Of a stretch of 64,000 nt of DNA, positions 24,816 through 36,634 are shown piece by piece. Each line of letters begins with the position of its first letter. Positions within the stretch are counted from its first letter, which is position 1. Below the pieces are notes generated by a model. The model was not told the origin of the DNA. It searched no databases and saw only the letters and a program-made list of their open reading frames with translations. This DNA is from Pestalotiopsis fici W106-1. Its lineage: Eukaryota > Ascomycota > Sordariomycetes > Amphisphaeriales > Sporocadaceae. Location of the stretch: the NCBI RefSeq assembly GCF_000516985.1, contig NW_006917103.1, positions 1,231,897 through 1,295,896 on the forward strand, given 5' to 3'. A program made the translations under genes and the position numbers.

Positions 24816-25913
24816 ATGTGGCTGGCATGGCTATTTTGGAGCTTCCTACTGATTGCATCCGCCCTACCACGAGACGGCCCAGCAATCACAGCGGATGACA
24901 GGCCCACGGAACTCCGAGACTTACAGATTGTTGAGGTGGAAAGACGTATACCAGAACCAATCATTGTCACAATAACTCTGACTACGACCATCAGCTTGGT
25001 ACCGCCTGGATATTCCACGGCTCCGATGACGACACATACTCCAATACCGTGGACGGTGCCGGGGGGTTCATTACCACAGATTACAATTACGAGAAGCAGA
25101 ACTCCATTGACAAGTACGGCGGATGCGACAAGTATCACCCCGACGTCGAGCACATCGCTCTCGACATCTAGCGAAATTGGGACAACGTCGACCTCGAGTA
25201 TTGGAGTGACGAGCTCGGCGGCTCCCACAACAGCACCGAGCACCTCGAGTACCACTCTTGCGATCACGACATCCTCAAGTGACCTAAAAACCACGTCAGC
25301 TGCCATCACCCCGAGTTCATCATCGCCGCCGATCCCTTCAGACCCATCACCGAGCGCGGTCGAGGGCACAAGCGCAACGACGAGCTCATCGGCGCCAGGT
25401 ACCAGCACCGCGCTTGCACCAGCCGCGGGCCTGCAGGGTCATTCGCTCGCCCCGGGACAGATTGCGGCCGTCGTGGTGGGCGCGATAGCCTTTACCATTT
25501 TTGTATCAGTGGTCGCCTATCTCGTCAGGTTCGCCGTCATACGACGACGCCAGAGCTCGGCCGAGAAGCGGCAGCGGTTGGACGGGGAAGACGCCGCGAC
25601 CGCGCAACAGCGTTACTACCAAGGGGGAGGAGCTGCTCTTGCCGCTGCCGCCGCCGCAGCGAACAGATCCAGGAGTCTCCACGAGGGCGAGTTTCGCATC
25701 GTTATTCGGACGCCTCCGCCAGCTGCCGCTGAAGAAGAGGAACAGAGGATGAGACAGCTTTGGCCGAGTCCTCCGGGAGGTACGCAGAGGTTTACCTTCT
25801 TCTCGGGCCGGAGCACGACGACGGCCACAGATTCGGCCACGGATAGAGGTCAATGGAGCCAGGGGACCGAGAATGGAAGCAGCGGGCGATCGCACGGAAA
25901 CCGCAATTCCTAG
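24816..25913 (+). CDS. Ser/Thr-rich single-pass surface protein (sensor-like)
   Basis: A single exon of 365 residues. The signal peptide is MWLAWLFWSFLLIASALP. Residues about 65-210 are dominated by Ser and Thr, with a form expected to be heavily O-mannosylated. One transmembrane helix (IAAVVVGAIAFTIFVSVVAYLV) lies near 215-240, followed by a basic VIRRRQ patch and a polar cytoplasmic tail of about 120 residues with an alanine run. This layout matches fungal wall-stress sensors of the Wsc/Mid2 type, but no WSC cysteine domain is present, so only the architecture supports the comparison. It could also be an adhesion or signalling mucin-like protein. Confidence 0.75.
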   Translation: MWLAWLFWSFLLIASALPRDGPAITADDRPTELRDLQIVEVERRIPEPIIVTITLTTTISLVPPGYSTAPMTTHTPIPWTVPGGSLPQITITRSRTPLTSTADATSITPTSSTSLSTSSEIGTTSTSSIGVTSSAAPTTAPSTSSTTLAITTSSSDLKTTSAAITPSSSSPPIPSDPSPSAVEGTSATTSSSAPGTSTALAPAAGLQGHSLAPGQIAAVVVGAIAFTIFVSVVAYLVRFAVIRRRQSSAEKRQRLDGEDAATAQQRYYQGGGAALAAAAAAANRSRSLHEGEFRIVIRTPPPAAAEEEEQRMRQLWPSPPGGTQRFTFFSGRSTTTATDSATDRGQWSQGTENGSSGRSHGNRNS

Positions 25914-26567
25914 ATGGAATGTTTGTGATCAAGATGTCCTGGTTGAAGCCGTGCGCAGTATAGATATTGGTAAAAGTCATATATACCCCTTTTTTCTAAA
26001 AGAGATCAAGTTCCATGCTTTGTCATGCTGCAGACAATGCATGGCTTAGGCTGGACAGCATGGATAGCAGATGTGCATATTACCAGCAAGAAAAACCCTG
26101 CATGCTGCCGACTCCCGAGATCGTGCCTGAGCTAGCCTTGGCAAATTGTTGAGGCAGTTCAATGTTTGAAAGAAGATTGCAAAAAAGGCAGTGCTAGATA
26201 ATGCAGTCTTGTTGGACACGACTCGCCTTATGTTCTTGTGTTGAGTCGTTGGTATGGAAAAGGGTCGGCATTGCCGCCCGTACTTTGTTACACTATTTAT
26301 GGGGACTTTGATGATATGTATGCACTGCGGGAAAAATGTTCCGAGACACGCGACAAATGCGAAGAATGCGAGCCTCTGCGGGCGGAGAGTGGCTGAGGTT
26401 CGGTGCTCTCTTCACTGACTCGCGAATCTCGGGTTTTTGGATTTAGGCTGCCAAATAGCGTCCACCTTAATGAATGCGAGCAGAACCCGAACTCTTTGAA
26501 AGTCGGCTCAGACGATTGAAGGATCACAAAAATTTCCACTACATGTTCAACAGGTAGGAAGGGGACC
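25914..26567. other. Intergenic, promoter of the Zn2Cys6 gene
   Basis: No gene recognised. It lies upstream of the transcription factor at 26568. Confidence 0.5.
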
Positions 26568-27812
26568 ATGTCACAGTCACCAGCCGAAAATGATCGGAGA
26601 AGGCAGCCAAAATCCAAGACGGGCTGTCGCACCTGTAAGAAACGCAAGGTCAAGGTATGAAATAAGTGGGCTCTAACCCAATTCTGATCTCTGGGGCGAG
26701 CTGCCGCTGGCTGCTTATAATGTCAAGTATACTGACAATGATCCTCCTGTTTATAGTGTGACGAGAGCCGGCCAGCATGTCGCAAATGTGTAAAGCACGG
26801 CGTGAAATGTGACTTTATCGCATTATCTGAAAGCGATAAGCTAGAGTTACCAAGCCCATTACACCAACCTTATACTTACCATCATGAGTCTGGCGGCTTC
26901 ACCATCAATGATCTGGAGCTTCTCCATCATTACGACACTTCGACATGTCTGACCCTCACAACAGAGCCGCTGACTCGCAATTTCTGGCGCGTCAACATTC
27001 CACAGATTGGATTCACAACGCCATATATCCTCAAGGGCGTACTCGCCGTCGCGGCTCTGCATCTGGCTCGGTACAGGCCCGAACGCAAGGACTTTTACAC
27101 GACGCTCGCTTTTCACCACCACAATGCAGCCCTCGCCCAGGCCTCGCCCTTGATCACCAAGGTCGACACGGACAATTGCGTCAACCTCTTCCTCTTCAGC
27201 ACCATAACCTATTACTTTGCCTTTGGCAAGCCCAGGAGTCCGACGGATTTCTTCTTGGCCGACAATGACGCCGTGCCAGACTGGCTGTACCTGTTCCGTG
27301 GCGTGCGCGCTCTCATGGAGTCCACCGGCAAGCTGATGCGCGCGTCTTCCATTGCCTTTATATTCGAGGAGGGAATCAAGATGCACCGCGCCTGGGAGGC
27401 GCTCGAATATGAAAACGAGGGTTTCCAGGAACTGCAGAGAAACATTCAGGCCAGTGTCGGCACCCACGAGCCGGCCAAGCTCAGAGTGCTGCTGGATGCT
27501 GTAGAGACGCTCCGAAAGAGTTATGCCGTGGTGCATGACGGCAGCCAATCAGACGAGAACAAGTCCCGGGGAGTCTTTGTTTGGGTTTACAAGATCTCCG
27601 ACTTTTACGTTGACCTCGTGAGTGCCGGTGACAACGAGGCTCTCTGCGTGCTCGCCTATTTCTGTGTACTGCTCCGGAGGCTTGACTTTATGTGGTGGAT
27701 TGAGGGATGGGGACTTCATCTCATTGAGCGTATATACGCTCGTCTGAATGATAAATATAGATTGTGGATTAGATGGCCCATTGAAGAGATAGGATGGGTG
27801 CCTTCATACTAG
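26568..27812 (+). CDS. Zn2Cys6 transcription factor, Upc2-like architecture
   Basis: Two exons, 26568-26654 and 26757-27812, encode 380 residues. The binuclear zinc cluster spans the intron: C20, C23, C30, C37, C40 and C47 with x2, x6, x6, x2 and x6 spacing, rich in basic residues. The rest (ELLHHYDTSTCLTL, the WRVNIPQIGFTTPYILKGVLAVAALHLA stretch and a C-terminal WIRWPIEEIGW) matches the ligand-binding-like domain of fungal regulators related to Upc2. Upc2 itself controls sterol genes in yeast; many paralogues in moulds have unknown targets. The intron falls after VK of the cluster, a frequent position in this class. No pathway genes lie next to it. Confidence 0.9.
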
Positions 27813-28427
27813 GTAATTGAGTTGATTCGGCATCATAGTCCATGTTCTGAGAATCTCGCTTCCACACCAAGTCCTCATATCGTGACACTTGTAGATGCCA
27901 GTTGTTTTACAACTTGCAATCCTCGATTTACACCTTAACTCTGCTTATGTCATTATCGAGACCTTTGCCTGCCCGAACCGATAGAGAAGTGGCCTAGATC
28001 GATCCGAATCAGTGTTGTGGAGACGAGTCCGAAAAACGCGAGCTGTTTATACTCGTGGTCGGTTGCGGGCGACATGGGGGTGCCACTCACTAGGCTAACC
28101 GGTCCTTTCCCAAGGGGGGCGGAATTGGCTATTATTATCATAGCCACACGGCGCAAAAGAACTTTTCTGTAATTTCCAGGTGAGTTATAGATCGTTTTCA
28201 TTGACTTGCGACGCGAAACCTCGGAAACTCGATCCTAGTTTCGGCAAGACCCTGGCGGCTCAACCATTCGTGATTCAGGCAGACATTTAAGAACCATTTG
28301 TGCGTTGTTCGAGGTAAAGTCAAAGGTATATATTCAAACAACCTCCCTGGCAGGCTGAGTCCTTCTAAGAATATTGGTAGATGTACACAGCAGCAACTCG
28401 AATCGACTCGACACCCATACCGACAGA
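27813..28427. other. Intergenic, promoter of the RTA1 gene
   Basis: No gene recognised between the zinc-cluster factor and the RTA1 protein. Confidence 0.5.
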
Positions 28428-29420
28428 ATGTCAGACGTGATAGAATATGTCTTTTACTCGTACAAGCCGTCCATGGCTGGTGCTGTCATATTTGTCATAT
28501 TATTCGCCATTGCTGCTCTTTATCACATTTGGCTCCTTGTAAAAAATCGAGTCTGGTATTTCATCCCTTTTGTGATAGGATGTCTCTGTAAGTATCGACT
28601 AGTCTTTCCAACATGCCTCACGTGCTAACTACCTACTTTGTACAGTCGAGGCTGTTGGTTACATTGGACGCGCCATGTCCTCTACGGAATATCCCAACTT
28701 TACAAAGAACCCATACATCATTCAATCAGTCCTGCTGCTACTCGGCCCGACACTATACGCCGCCTCGATTTACATGATTCTCGGACGTCTCATCGTGTTA
28801 CTCGAAGCCGACAACTACTCCATCATTAGGCCAAAGTGGCTGACAAAGTTCTTTGTCCTTGGCGATGTGTTGTCTTTCTTTGCTCAGGGAGGAGGTTCGT
28901 CATACAATTGCATTGCTTTGGAAATCAGCGCCCCGAGCAAGACTACTAACACGACCAAAAAATAGGAGGTGGTCTGTTGACCACGGCCAAGTCCCAAGCC
29001 GACGTACGACGCGGCGAGAACATAATCCTCGGCGGTCTGGGCATCCAAGTGCTCTTCTTTGGCTTCTTCATCATCACGACGGCCGTGTTCCACCGGCGCA
29101 TCCGCAACGAGCCGACGCCCAAATCGCTGCGCGTCGTGGCGCCGTGGCGGAAGCTGCTGTACGCCCTCTACATTACCAGCATGCTCATCATGGTCCGGTC
29201 CATTTACCGTGTGGCCGAGTACGCCGAGGGCCAGGGCGGCGAGCTGCAGTCCAAGGAGTTTTGGCTCTACATTTTCGACGCGCTGCCCATGGTGGTCGTG
29301 GCTTTTGCCTTTATCTGGATGCACCCCAGCAAGGTCATTAGCCGCCAATTGGCCATGGATCCCGAGTACGCCATGGAGGATGGAATCGGCCGAACCGCGC
29401 AACGAACCGATTACAAGTGA
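28428..29420 (+). CDS. RTA1-family membrane protein
   Basis: Three exons, 28428-28587, 28646-28894 and 28966-29420, encode 287 residues with about seven hydrophobic helices. Family motifs visible are FEAVGYIGRAMSS, LLLLGPTLYAASIYMILGRLI, FVLGDVLSFFAQGGGGGL, GLGIQVLFFGFFI, MVRSIYRVAEYAEG and FDALPMVVVAFAF. RTA1 proteins (PF04479) include yeast Rsb1 and Rta1, linked to sphingoid-base export and resistance to 7-aminocholesterol. The second intron has a perfect CTACTAAC branch site. The ATG at 28428 gives a normal N-terminus; an in-frame ATG at 28374 is further upstream. The exact substrate is unknown. Confidence 0.9.
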
Positions 29421-32231
29421 GTTGGCTTGAATAGACCGGGGGGGAAATTGAGCGTGCGGCTGATTGGGGAAAAAAAAACAGTCGCTTGGAAGCTGGGGAC
29501 CGCGCTCCCCTTGTTTAACATGAAGAATCGGAGCAAGTCATTTCAAGAGCGAGGTCATAAGATGGCATTTTCATATGTATAAATTGTTTGTTCTGTTTAG
29601 AGGTTAGAAAAGCACGTGATGACTGGCAAGCTGGTAAATCCAGAATGGAAATGCCATGAAATATATCCACAATAAACCTTGATACAAAGCCAGATTTCTC
29701 GTTCAAGGCTATCTGACCCTTGTGATGTATAGGCTTATAGATACTCCTAGCGATCTTGGGATTGATGACTTGCGTTGAGCGCCCAGCTCGCACGAGGGTC
29801 TGCCTGGGTCTGTCTCATTTCCCTGGCATCATGAAATGTAGAGACAGGCGAAGGAATGCCAAGCACTGACTGCCATCATGACGTTTTGTCTTTGCCGCGG
29901 TCCCCAAAAGACAAGAGAGCATATGACACGGTGCATATGCGTAAAATCAATTGCAGAAATCGACATGGCATGTGTGTAGTAGGTCTGGGCTCTTGTTACC
30001 CAAGGGCTGACGCAATGGCAGAGGAAAAGCATCATGGCATGAACTCGGCAGGTCCGGAGACACTGAAGCCGGGATAGCCCAACAAAACAGCTCGGAAATG
30101 GAGTTTGACCTCCGAGTGAAACCCAACTTGCAGGACAATAATTGGTGTCAACGATGCTTGGCATTGCGGATCAGATAAGATTAGATCGATCAAGAATGGC
30201 GCACACACAAAAAACATGGCCAATCCGTGAGGTTGTCTTTGGAGGAAAATTTTTGCATTGGCTGCGTTTGCAGACTGGGATTTTCCTTCCCGGTTAGGAT
30301 GATTGATGTTCTAGAATGTCCCAAGCCATATTTATTATCATTGTTACCATCAACATTATTGTTATTCACGTAGGCAGAGTAATCCTACTACCCTAGATTC
30401 GCTGCCCGGGTACGCGGGACCAGCCGCAGACACTTACTCGCTGCAAATCACCAGGCGCATGCGATTTGGGGGAAGATAGTATACTGCGCCTATTTGGGCA
30501 AAGAGAGAGTTGTGGGATTGGACATGACAAAACTCGTCGCCAAAACAAACTGGGCAAAGCTTGGGGAATGGGGAATGCGTCAAGCGGTGGAACCTGGACA
30601 GGGCGCGGCCCATATTCCGTACTCTGCTCTGGGCGCCCAATCGGCAGGTAACAAGAGACCCCCGGACTGCAAACAAGCATTACAATTGGTAGGGCTCCAG
30701 TTTGGGTGGGAGGAGCGAGCCCGTTTCTCCGTGGGTTTCCAAGCAATCATATCTCAAAAAGAGGCGGCAGCCGCATGACCACTCCATATCTCTTGGCCGT
30801 CTTTTTGGCGATGCCAACTTTGACATATCTTGATCGAATCTGATCAAGAAGACGTCGCGAAAAGACTTGTCTGCAACCCTCGGAGGATCGGAGAAGAGGA
30901 CATTTGGCGGTGTGCAAGAGGAAACAAGAGTGAAGCTGGTGCTGCAAACCCCGAGTGCGGCCATTCCCAAGTGATATCATGACTAACAAGCAGAAAGTGT
31001 AAAGGATGCTATTATCTAAAAATGTGCCCATGATTTCTTATCTCGCAGTTGGGAGGGCTCCTCCTCTCGCGTCCAATGTCACTTAGGGGTATAGTGTGCT
31101 GTGCTGTCGTGGTTGTGGTCGCAAAATGCGAAATGTCCCCCCTTGGATTTCGGTTCAACATCACTTAGGGGTATAGTGCTGAGGGTGCCCTCGCGTGCAA
31201 CATCACTTAGGGGTATAGTGTTCTGGATGTTCGTGGGTAGTCGTGGGGTGTCCACCCGGTTATATATCACTTAGGGGTATAGCGCTGTTGTCGTTTGCTC
31301 ATCCCATTACAGAGTACGAAGCAGAAACATGGCAACCGTCGGGTTCAACCGGCTTTTCTTTGGTTCTCGCTCCAATCACTCAACCTCAGCCATCCTTGGA
31401 AAACGAACTTGTCTTGTTTCACGGAAACACGGAGCGCACAAGAGGCCATGCTTGTAAGCTGACGTCTTTTCTCTCTTTCCCTGGTACCTACTGGCCGTGA
31501 GGCCCGTTCTGACATGCCTTTAAGGGAATGTCAGGGCTCGTCAGTGCTCCGTCAAAGGGAAAGTCCCGCAGGCTGCCTCACAGAGGTCGTCTTCTTATCG
31601 AAAAGCCGTCGCCGCGGATAAAAGCCGAGGGAGAATAGTGAATATATCAGATTTCCATGCTCGAAAACAGTTCTGTCTACTTATAACATGCATAATTTTA
31701 AATTAAAAGAACATGGAACTAGACGGAAAAAATACACGTACGTGCCATGAGCCAGTGTGCTCTAGTCAGGCATATTTGATCCGGGGGCAGTCGCCGCTGG
31801 CATTCCCTCACCTATTGGCGTTCGTTTAGCGCATGGGTTGGCCCTCTGGCCCATCCATTTGGAAGCCCCGCCATTGATCACAAGCAAAAGACTTGACTAA
31901 TGAAGTCAATTGCCCCTCTAGGAAGCGAAGGGAGTCAAAAAGTATGTAAGGTAGGTACTCTGGTATCCCTCGACTATCCGAGCATAACCTCGAGTCAAGC
32001 TTATAACAAAGAGCACCTTCAGTCTTCTTCTACTTTCTTTGCATATTTTAGATTTCTCTTTCCCTATCTATCCTACATTTTTTTTTTCCTTCTCTTTACA
32101 AACCTTCCTCACTAGAACCTACAAGACAAGCTTGTACTACGCAAAAAGCTTGGGAAGTCCTTGTCGTGATTATCGAGCTATACACATACATATATACAGC
32201 AAAGCAATCTAGAAGCTTCAGTCAAGTCACA
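29421..32231. other. Intergenic 2.8 kb with an 18-bp repeat array
   Basis: No protein gene is supported. Its main feature is the four-copy 18-bp box at 31079-31284, listed separately. From about 32000 to 32231 the sequence is pyrimidine-rich and looks like the arginase promoter and leader. Confidence 0.55.
31079..31284. repeat. Four direct copies of an 18-bp palindrome-like box
   Basis: TCACTTAGGGGTATAGTG occurs at 31079-31096, 31161-31178 and 31203-31220, and once with a single change (AGCG end) at 31267-31284. Copies 2 and 3 also share the five preceding bases CAACA. The ends form an inverted repeat (CACT...AGTG) around TAGGGGTA, which contains the stress-response-element core AGGGG. Sequence between the copies is unrelated and spacing is 82, 42 and 64 bp. 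Confidence 0.9.
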
Positions 32232-33361
32232 ATGAACACTTCCATGGTCAAGTCAAAGTTCCTCTCGAACCCAGAGGACATTGGCGTAGTCGCCGTTGGC
32301 TTCTCGGGTGGTCAGGTATGTCAAATCCTGGGGATTATTACTCTTTCAAGGATGGCAACAAGACAAAGCTACTGACCATGCCGCCTTTTCCACAGTGCAA
32401 GCCTGGTGTGGACGCTGCTCCCAAGGCCCTGATCGAGGCCGGTCTTCTTTCACAATTGCGAGACGAGCTCAACTACAAGCTCCACGGCGATGACGAGGTA
32501 CACTTGTACACGGACCTGATGCCCAAGGAGGACCCGCCGTTCCGCAACATGAAGAACCCAAAGGCCGTCAGCAACGTGACCGAGAAGCTCTGCGACCAGG
32601 TCTACGCGCAGGCCCGCGAGGGCAGAATGGTCCTGACCCTGGGCGGCGACCACTCGATCGCCATCGGCACCATTGCCGGCACGGCCAAGGCCATCCGCGA
32701 GCGCCTCAACCGCGAGGTCGCCGTCATCTGGGTCGACGCCCACGCCGACATCAACACGCCCGAGTCGAGCGACTCGGGCAACGTCCACGGCATGCCCGTG
32801 GCCTTTGTGACGGGCCTCGCCAAGGAGGACAAGCGCGAGTACTTTGGCTGGCTCAAGGAGGAGCACATGCTCAACCTCAACAAGCTGGTGTACATTGGTC
32901 TCCGTGACGTCGACCCCGGTGAGAAGCGCATCCTCCGCGAGAATGGCATCAAGGCCTTTAGCATGTTTGATGTTGACAAGTACGTCTCTTTCTCTTCTTC
33001 CCTTCTCTTGGTAAAAGTTTCACGAGCTAACCACCGTTGGGTCTTTTACAGGTACGGAATCGGCCGTGTCGTTGAGATGGCGCTCGCACACATTGGCAAC
33101 GATACCCCGATCCACCTGTCCTTTGACGTTGACGCCCTCGACCCCATGTGGGCTCCTAGCACGGGTACACCGGTGCGTGGAGGCTTGACCTTGCGAGAGG
33201 GCGACTTTATCTGCGAGAGCGTGCACCAGACGGGCAGCCTGGTGGCCATTGACCTGGTCGAAGTCAACCCGAGTCTGGCTATTGATCACGTCGGCGCGTC
33301 GGAGACGGTTCGGGCAGGTTGCTCGCTCGTCAGATGTGCATTGGGAGAGTCGCTGTTGTAA
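32232..33361 (+). CDS. Arginase
   Basis: Three exons, 32232-32315, 32396-32979 and 33052-33361, encode 325 residues. The binuclear manganese site is complete: H114 in GGDHS, D142, H144 and D146 in DAHAD, and D248 and D250 in DVDALDP. The enzyme hydrolyses arginine to ornithine and urea in the cytosol, the first step of arginine use as a nitrogen source (yeast CAR1, Aspergillus agaA). The substrate loop is seen in SSDSGNVHGMPVAF. Without splicing of intron 1 the frame would break. A second ATG four codons in (MVKSKF) is a possible alternative start. Identification is firm. Confidence 0.96.
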
Positions 33362-35226
33362 TTGATATCGCGAGACACATTAAGCGTCTCTCTCTGGTCT
33401 TTGGTGTACGACAGATGGTCTTCTTGGGCTTTTTTTTTTTATATTCTTTCGGGTTACATGGGGGTGTTGGTCATTGCTCTTCTATTTCGCTGGAGTTCAG
33501 GAACTGGGAGATGATGATTCTTGAGCTTTGGTAGACTAAATGCATCACTGTGCCCTTGCAGCATCTGTCCCTGTCCCAGTGATGATGTGCCGCGTGAGTG
33601 GGGGAGATGTTTGATTGGTGACGTTAGCCAGTCACTGTCTTTTTTTCGGTTTTCTTTTGCAAAGCGACATCGGGTTTCCTATTGTGGGTATATCCCGTTT
33701 GATCGAGGCTTCATCACAATACTATTATTTCTTGCATTGTCATGATGCAAGGTACCGCCAGGTGTGCATTGTCACGAACAATTTCCCAGCCATCTGCATT
33801 GTATGAATTGTTTGCTGACCAGCCACCCGCAAAAAGAATCGGCGCTTGGATTTGGTGTGGACGATCCTGGACGATCCGGCAGGATCCGTTCAAGTCAAGC
33901 AAGTACCTTTCTGGGCATCGATACATTTATTCCACTGACTGACACGATGAGAATGGATAGGATTCAAGCCAAAATGCCCAAAAAGAACAGCAAATGCCAA
34001 AGGCAATAGGGGAAATTGGGTTGATTCCATCGCGACTTGTCTCCAATACGATCAGGCGTTGAGCTTATGTTGGGTTGTGTACGTAGGTGGTGGTGCATAG
34101 CGCCCATGATAGGTACAAGGTAGGACGACTCTATGATCGGGTGGCCGAGCCTTGAAAGTCTACATACATACGATCTAGGTTAGGTAGGATCTAAGTAGGC
34201 AAGGTACTCTGTAGGTAGGCAAGGTAATGCAGTCAGGCCGCTGTCAATGATCCTAGTCGCCCAGTTCGATTCTCGCGTCTGCTCGTCAATTCAAATTACC
34301 GCGCTGCCCCCAGTCAACATTGCCTTGATGTTTGGTGGCATTTCTATTGTTCTCTTCTTGATGTGGTGGAATTCAAAAAGCACACGTTTACGCGTCCAAG
34401 TCGACAGCCCGGAATTAGAACCCAAACCAACCGCGAGATTCGAGATCGATTGGTCGAAAACTATACTCGGTACCTATATACCTGAACCACGACGATACAA
34501 TTTTTAAGCCGACATACAGCTCTCACAACCTGGTCAGCCCTCTCGTGGCCCAGTGATTCCACGGCCAGGCCAGCACCCGGCTCCACCGCAAGCAGCCCGT
34601 TGCGCTGCACTGTATCCAAGAGAGAGATCTTGTTCGCGGGGCTCCTCCGAAGCCTGTTTGCGCGTCGTTCCAGCGCATTCGAGCCCAACAGCTTCTTATT
34701 CGCCGAGCGACATAGGAACCGCCAGCCATTGACCACGAAAGCGACATCTCCGTCGAGTTGGCAAAGAAGACCCGAGTCTGGGCATCGCCGTCGCCATCTT
34801 CTCACCATTTCATGTGACCCAGCGCAACGATTTACTACGGCAGTATTGGGCTGCCGCGCATCTTTGGACGTGAGAGTTCGTATACTGCAGATATAATATA
34901 ACTTTTTGGGCGCCGCCATGCAAAGCGACTCCCAGTGAGATTAACGATCTATCGCCTACGGTCAGCACAGTCAGAGGGGAGAAAGAACAAACCGTACCCA
35001 GCGCCTCCCTTTCCGAACCCTGACGCGCTCGTATATACACAAAGGACAGGGTCAATTGCGTGTCTCTTCGAGGACCGTTTTGCGCCGAGCCCGCCAGATC
35101 CGAGAGCGAACGACTTGGACTCACGGGGCGAATTGGTGGCCTCCAATTTGCTTCGCACGCGCGCATAAGAATAAATCAATTGTGCAAAGGCGCAAGAGCA
35201 AGAGTGTAAAGAATACAACAAGCACA
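33362..35226. other. Intergenic, no firm gene
   Basis: An 86-codon frame at 34247-34507 has one hydrophobic segment (IALMFGGISIVLFLMWW) but no other support. GTAGGCAAGGTA occurs twice, at 34195-34206 and 34215-34226, within a TAGGTAGG-rich patch starting about 34170. The right end is the promoter of the gene at 35227. Confidence 0.45.
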
Positions 35227-35909
35227 ATGGCATCGACAATCACGTCGGGGACGGGCTCGATCGTGTTTGAGCGACGGGTAGCCACGCGCATCCACAAGTA
35301 CCACTGGCCAGCCGTGCAGCTCAATGTCTGGATGCTCGTCATGCTGGCGGCGGCCAGCACCATTATCGGCGTGTTTGCGACCTTTATCTATCAGCAAGAG
35401 ATCCTGGGCCTGAGCGTCCCGTGGTATTTCCCCTACTTCATCACCGTCGGTGCCCTCACCATCATCTACATTGCCATTTTGCTGTGGCTCATTTCGCAGC
35501 GGCGGCTGCTGCCCTCGATTGTCATCATTGGCGCCTTTATGTTCTTTGTGCTATGGATGGTGGGCCTCATTGTCGTCAGTATAGAGCTCTGGGGCCCCAC
35601 GGGCTCCGTCAATGCCAACTGCAATCTGCTCGTCTTTGGCCAGGACCCTGGCAGCAGTAACCAAGAGAGATTGGCCTGGCTGCAACAAAGAAGTATATGT
35701 AAGTGACTCATTCCTGCTCACCCTTTTCCCCATCTAAAAGCCTCTTACTTTTGTCTTTGTTCTGAGCCTACTTTATTCTCCGTCGAACATTATACTGACC
35801 AAGTCGCACAGGCCAGTCTTGGCAAGCCCTGTGGGCTTTCGCACTGATTGGGTGTCTTTTTCTTTTGTGGATAATGATTATGGCTGTCCAAGTATTCTAC
35901 GACTCTTGA
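35227..35909 (+). CDS. Four-helix (MARVEL-like) membrane protein
   Basis: Two exons, 35227-35698 and 35812-35909, encode 189 residues. Four hydrophobic helices are visible: LNVWMLVMLAAASTIIGVFATF, YFPYFITVGALTIIYIAILLW, SIVIIGAFMFFVLWMVGLIV and, in exon 2, ALWAFALIGCLFLLWIMIMA. A cysteine-containing extracellular loop (VNANCNLL and SICQSW) lies between helices 3 and 4. This topology matches fungal MARVEL-domain proteins, which act in membrane organisation. The ATG at 35227 follows a purine-rich leader; the frame is open further upstream but without a membrane-compatible N-terminus. The specific role is unknown. Confidence 0.8.
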
Positions 35910-36267
35910 TCTGGATAGAGAAAGAAATCCCTTGATAGTTCCTAAGCATTGGGCCAGTGGGCATGGTAATGGAGACATAATGCAGCGTCCGCACGATTAA
36001 GATAAGGTGTATCAATATATGAATCGGTATGGCAAAACGGGAGACCAGCATTGAGGAGAGCAATTGGACAATGGAACAAAACCCGGGATAGCAAACCGTT
36101 TGTACCTGGGTAGCACACATAAGAGCATCATGTCACTAAATAGCATGTTCATATATGAATTTAAGTGAATTTATTAAAGTATTACCACTGTGGCAAGTGT
36201 TCGAGGTCGTAGGCTCGTAAGTTTATACAGATGTATGTATTGGGGGGTATCATGAATTCGTGTGGAT
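35910..36267. other. Short convergent intergenic region
   Basis: 3' ends of the MARVEL-like gene and the small protein gene face each other here. No other feature is seen. Confidence 0.5.
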
Positions 36268-36634
36268 TTAGTTGGACCACTTGGGGTCGACCTTGTTGCT
36301 GTAGAGGGATCAGTATGAGCGACGGTACTCAAATATGAAGTGCAAGAGCCTTACCCAGTCATCTTCTCGTAGCCGCTGCGGAGGGCATCGGTAGCCTTCT
36401 CCTGCTTGTCACGACCAAACTGAGCCTCGTGGCCAGACTTCTTGACACCAAAGTCGGTGACTATGGTTAAGAAACGTCAAGTTAGTACACCATTGTCCGA
36501 TGGATATGTATGTCACCCCAGGTGAAAAGGATAAAACACTTACTCTTGTCGAGGTAGTCGGACTGCTGGCCACTAGCCTGAGCATTGGTGTTGCTGGTCT
36601 TGTTGCCAGAGATAGCGTTCTTGAGGGCGTCCAT
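36268..36634 (-). CDS. Conserved small fungal protein, 75 residues
   Basis: Three exons, 36634-36544, 36460-36355 and 36298-36268, encode 75 residues. The protein starts MDALKNAISGNK, has a polar QASGQQSDYLDKI segment, then VKKSGHEAQFGRDKQEKATDALRSGYEKMTG and ends in NKVDPKWSN. It is hydrophilic, with no membrane segment or cysteine. Similar short proteins with a DKxxEKxTDxxRxxYEKxTG pattern are common in moulds and often stress- or stationary-phase-induced, but I know of no defined biochemical function. Start choice is clear because upstream sequence does not extend the conserved N-terminus. Confidence 0.82.

Noticed and set aside
31079..31284. CRISPR-like direct repeats
   Set aside because: Only four 18-bp copies with irregular spacers in a eukaryotic genome and no associated genes.
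34247..34507. 86-codon plus-strand frame with one hydrophobic segment
   Set aside because: No second line of evidence, and the surrounding DNA is motif-rich intergenic sequence.
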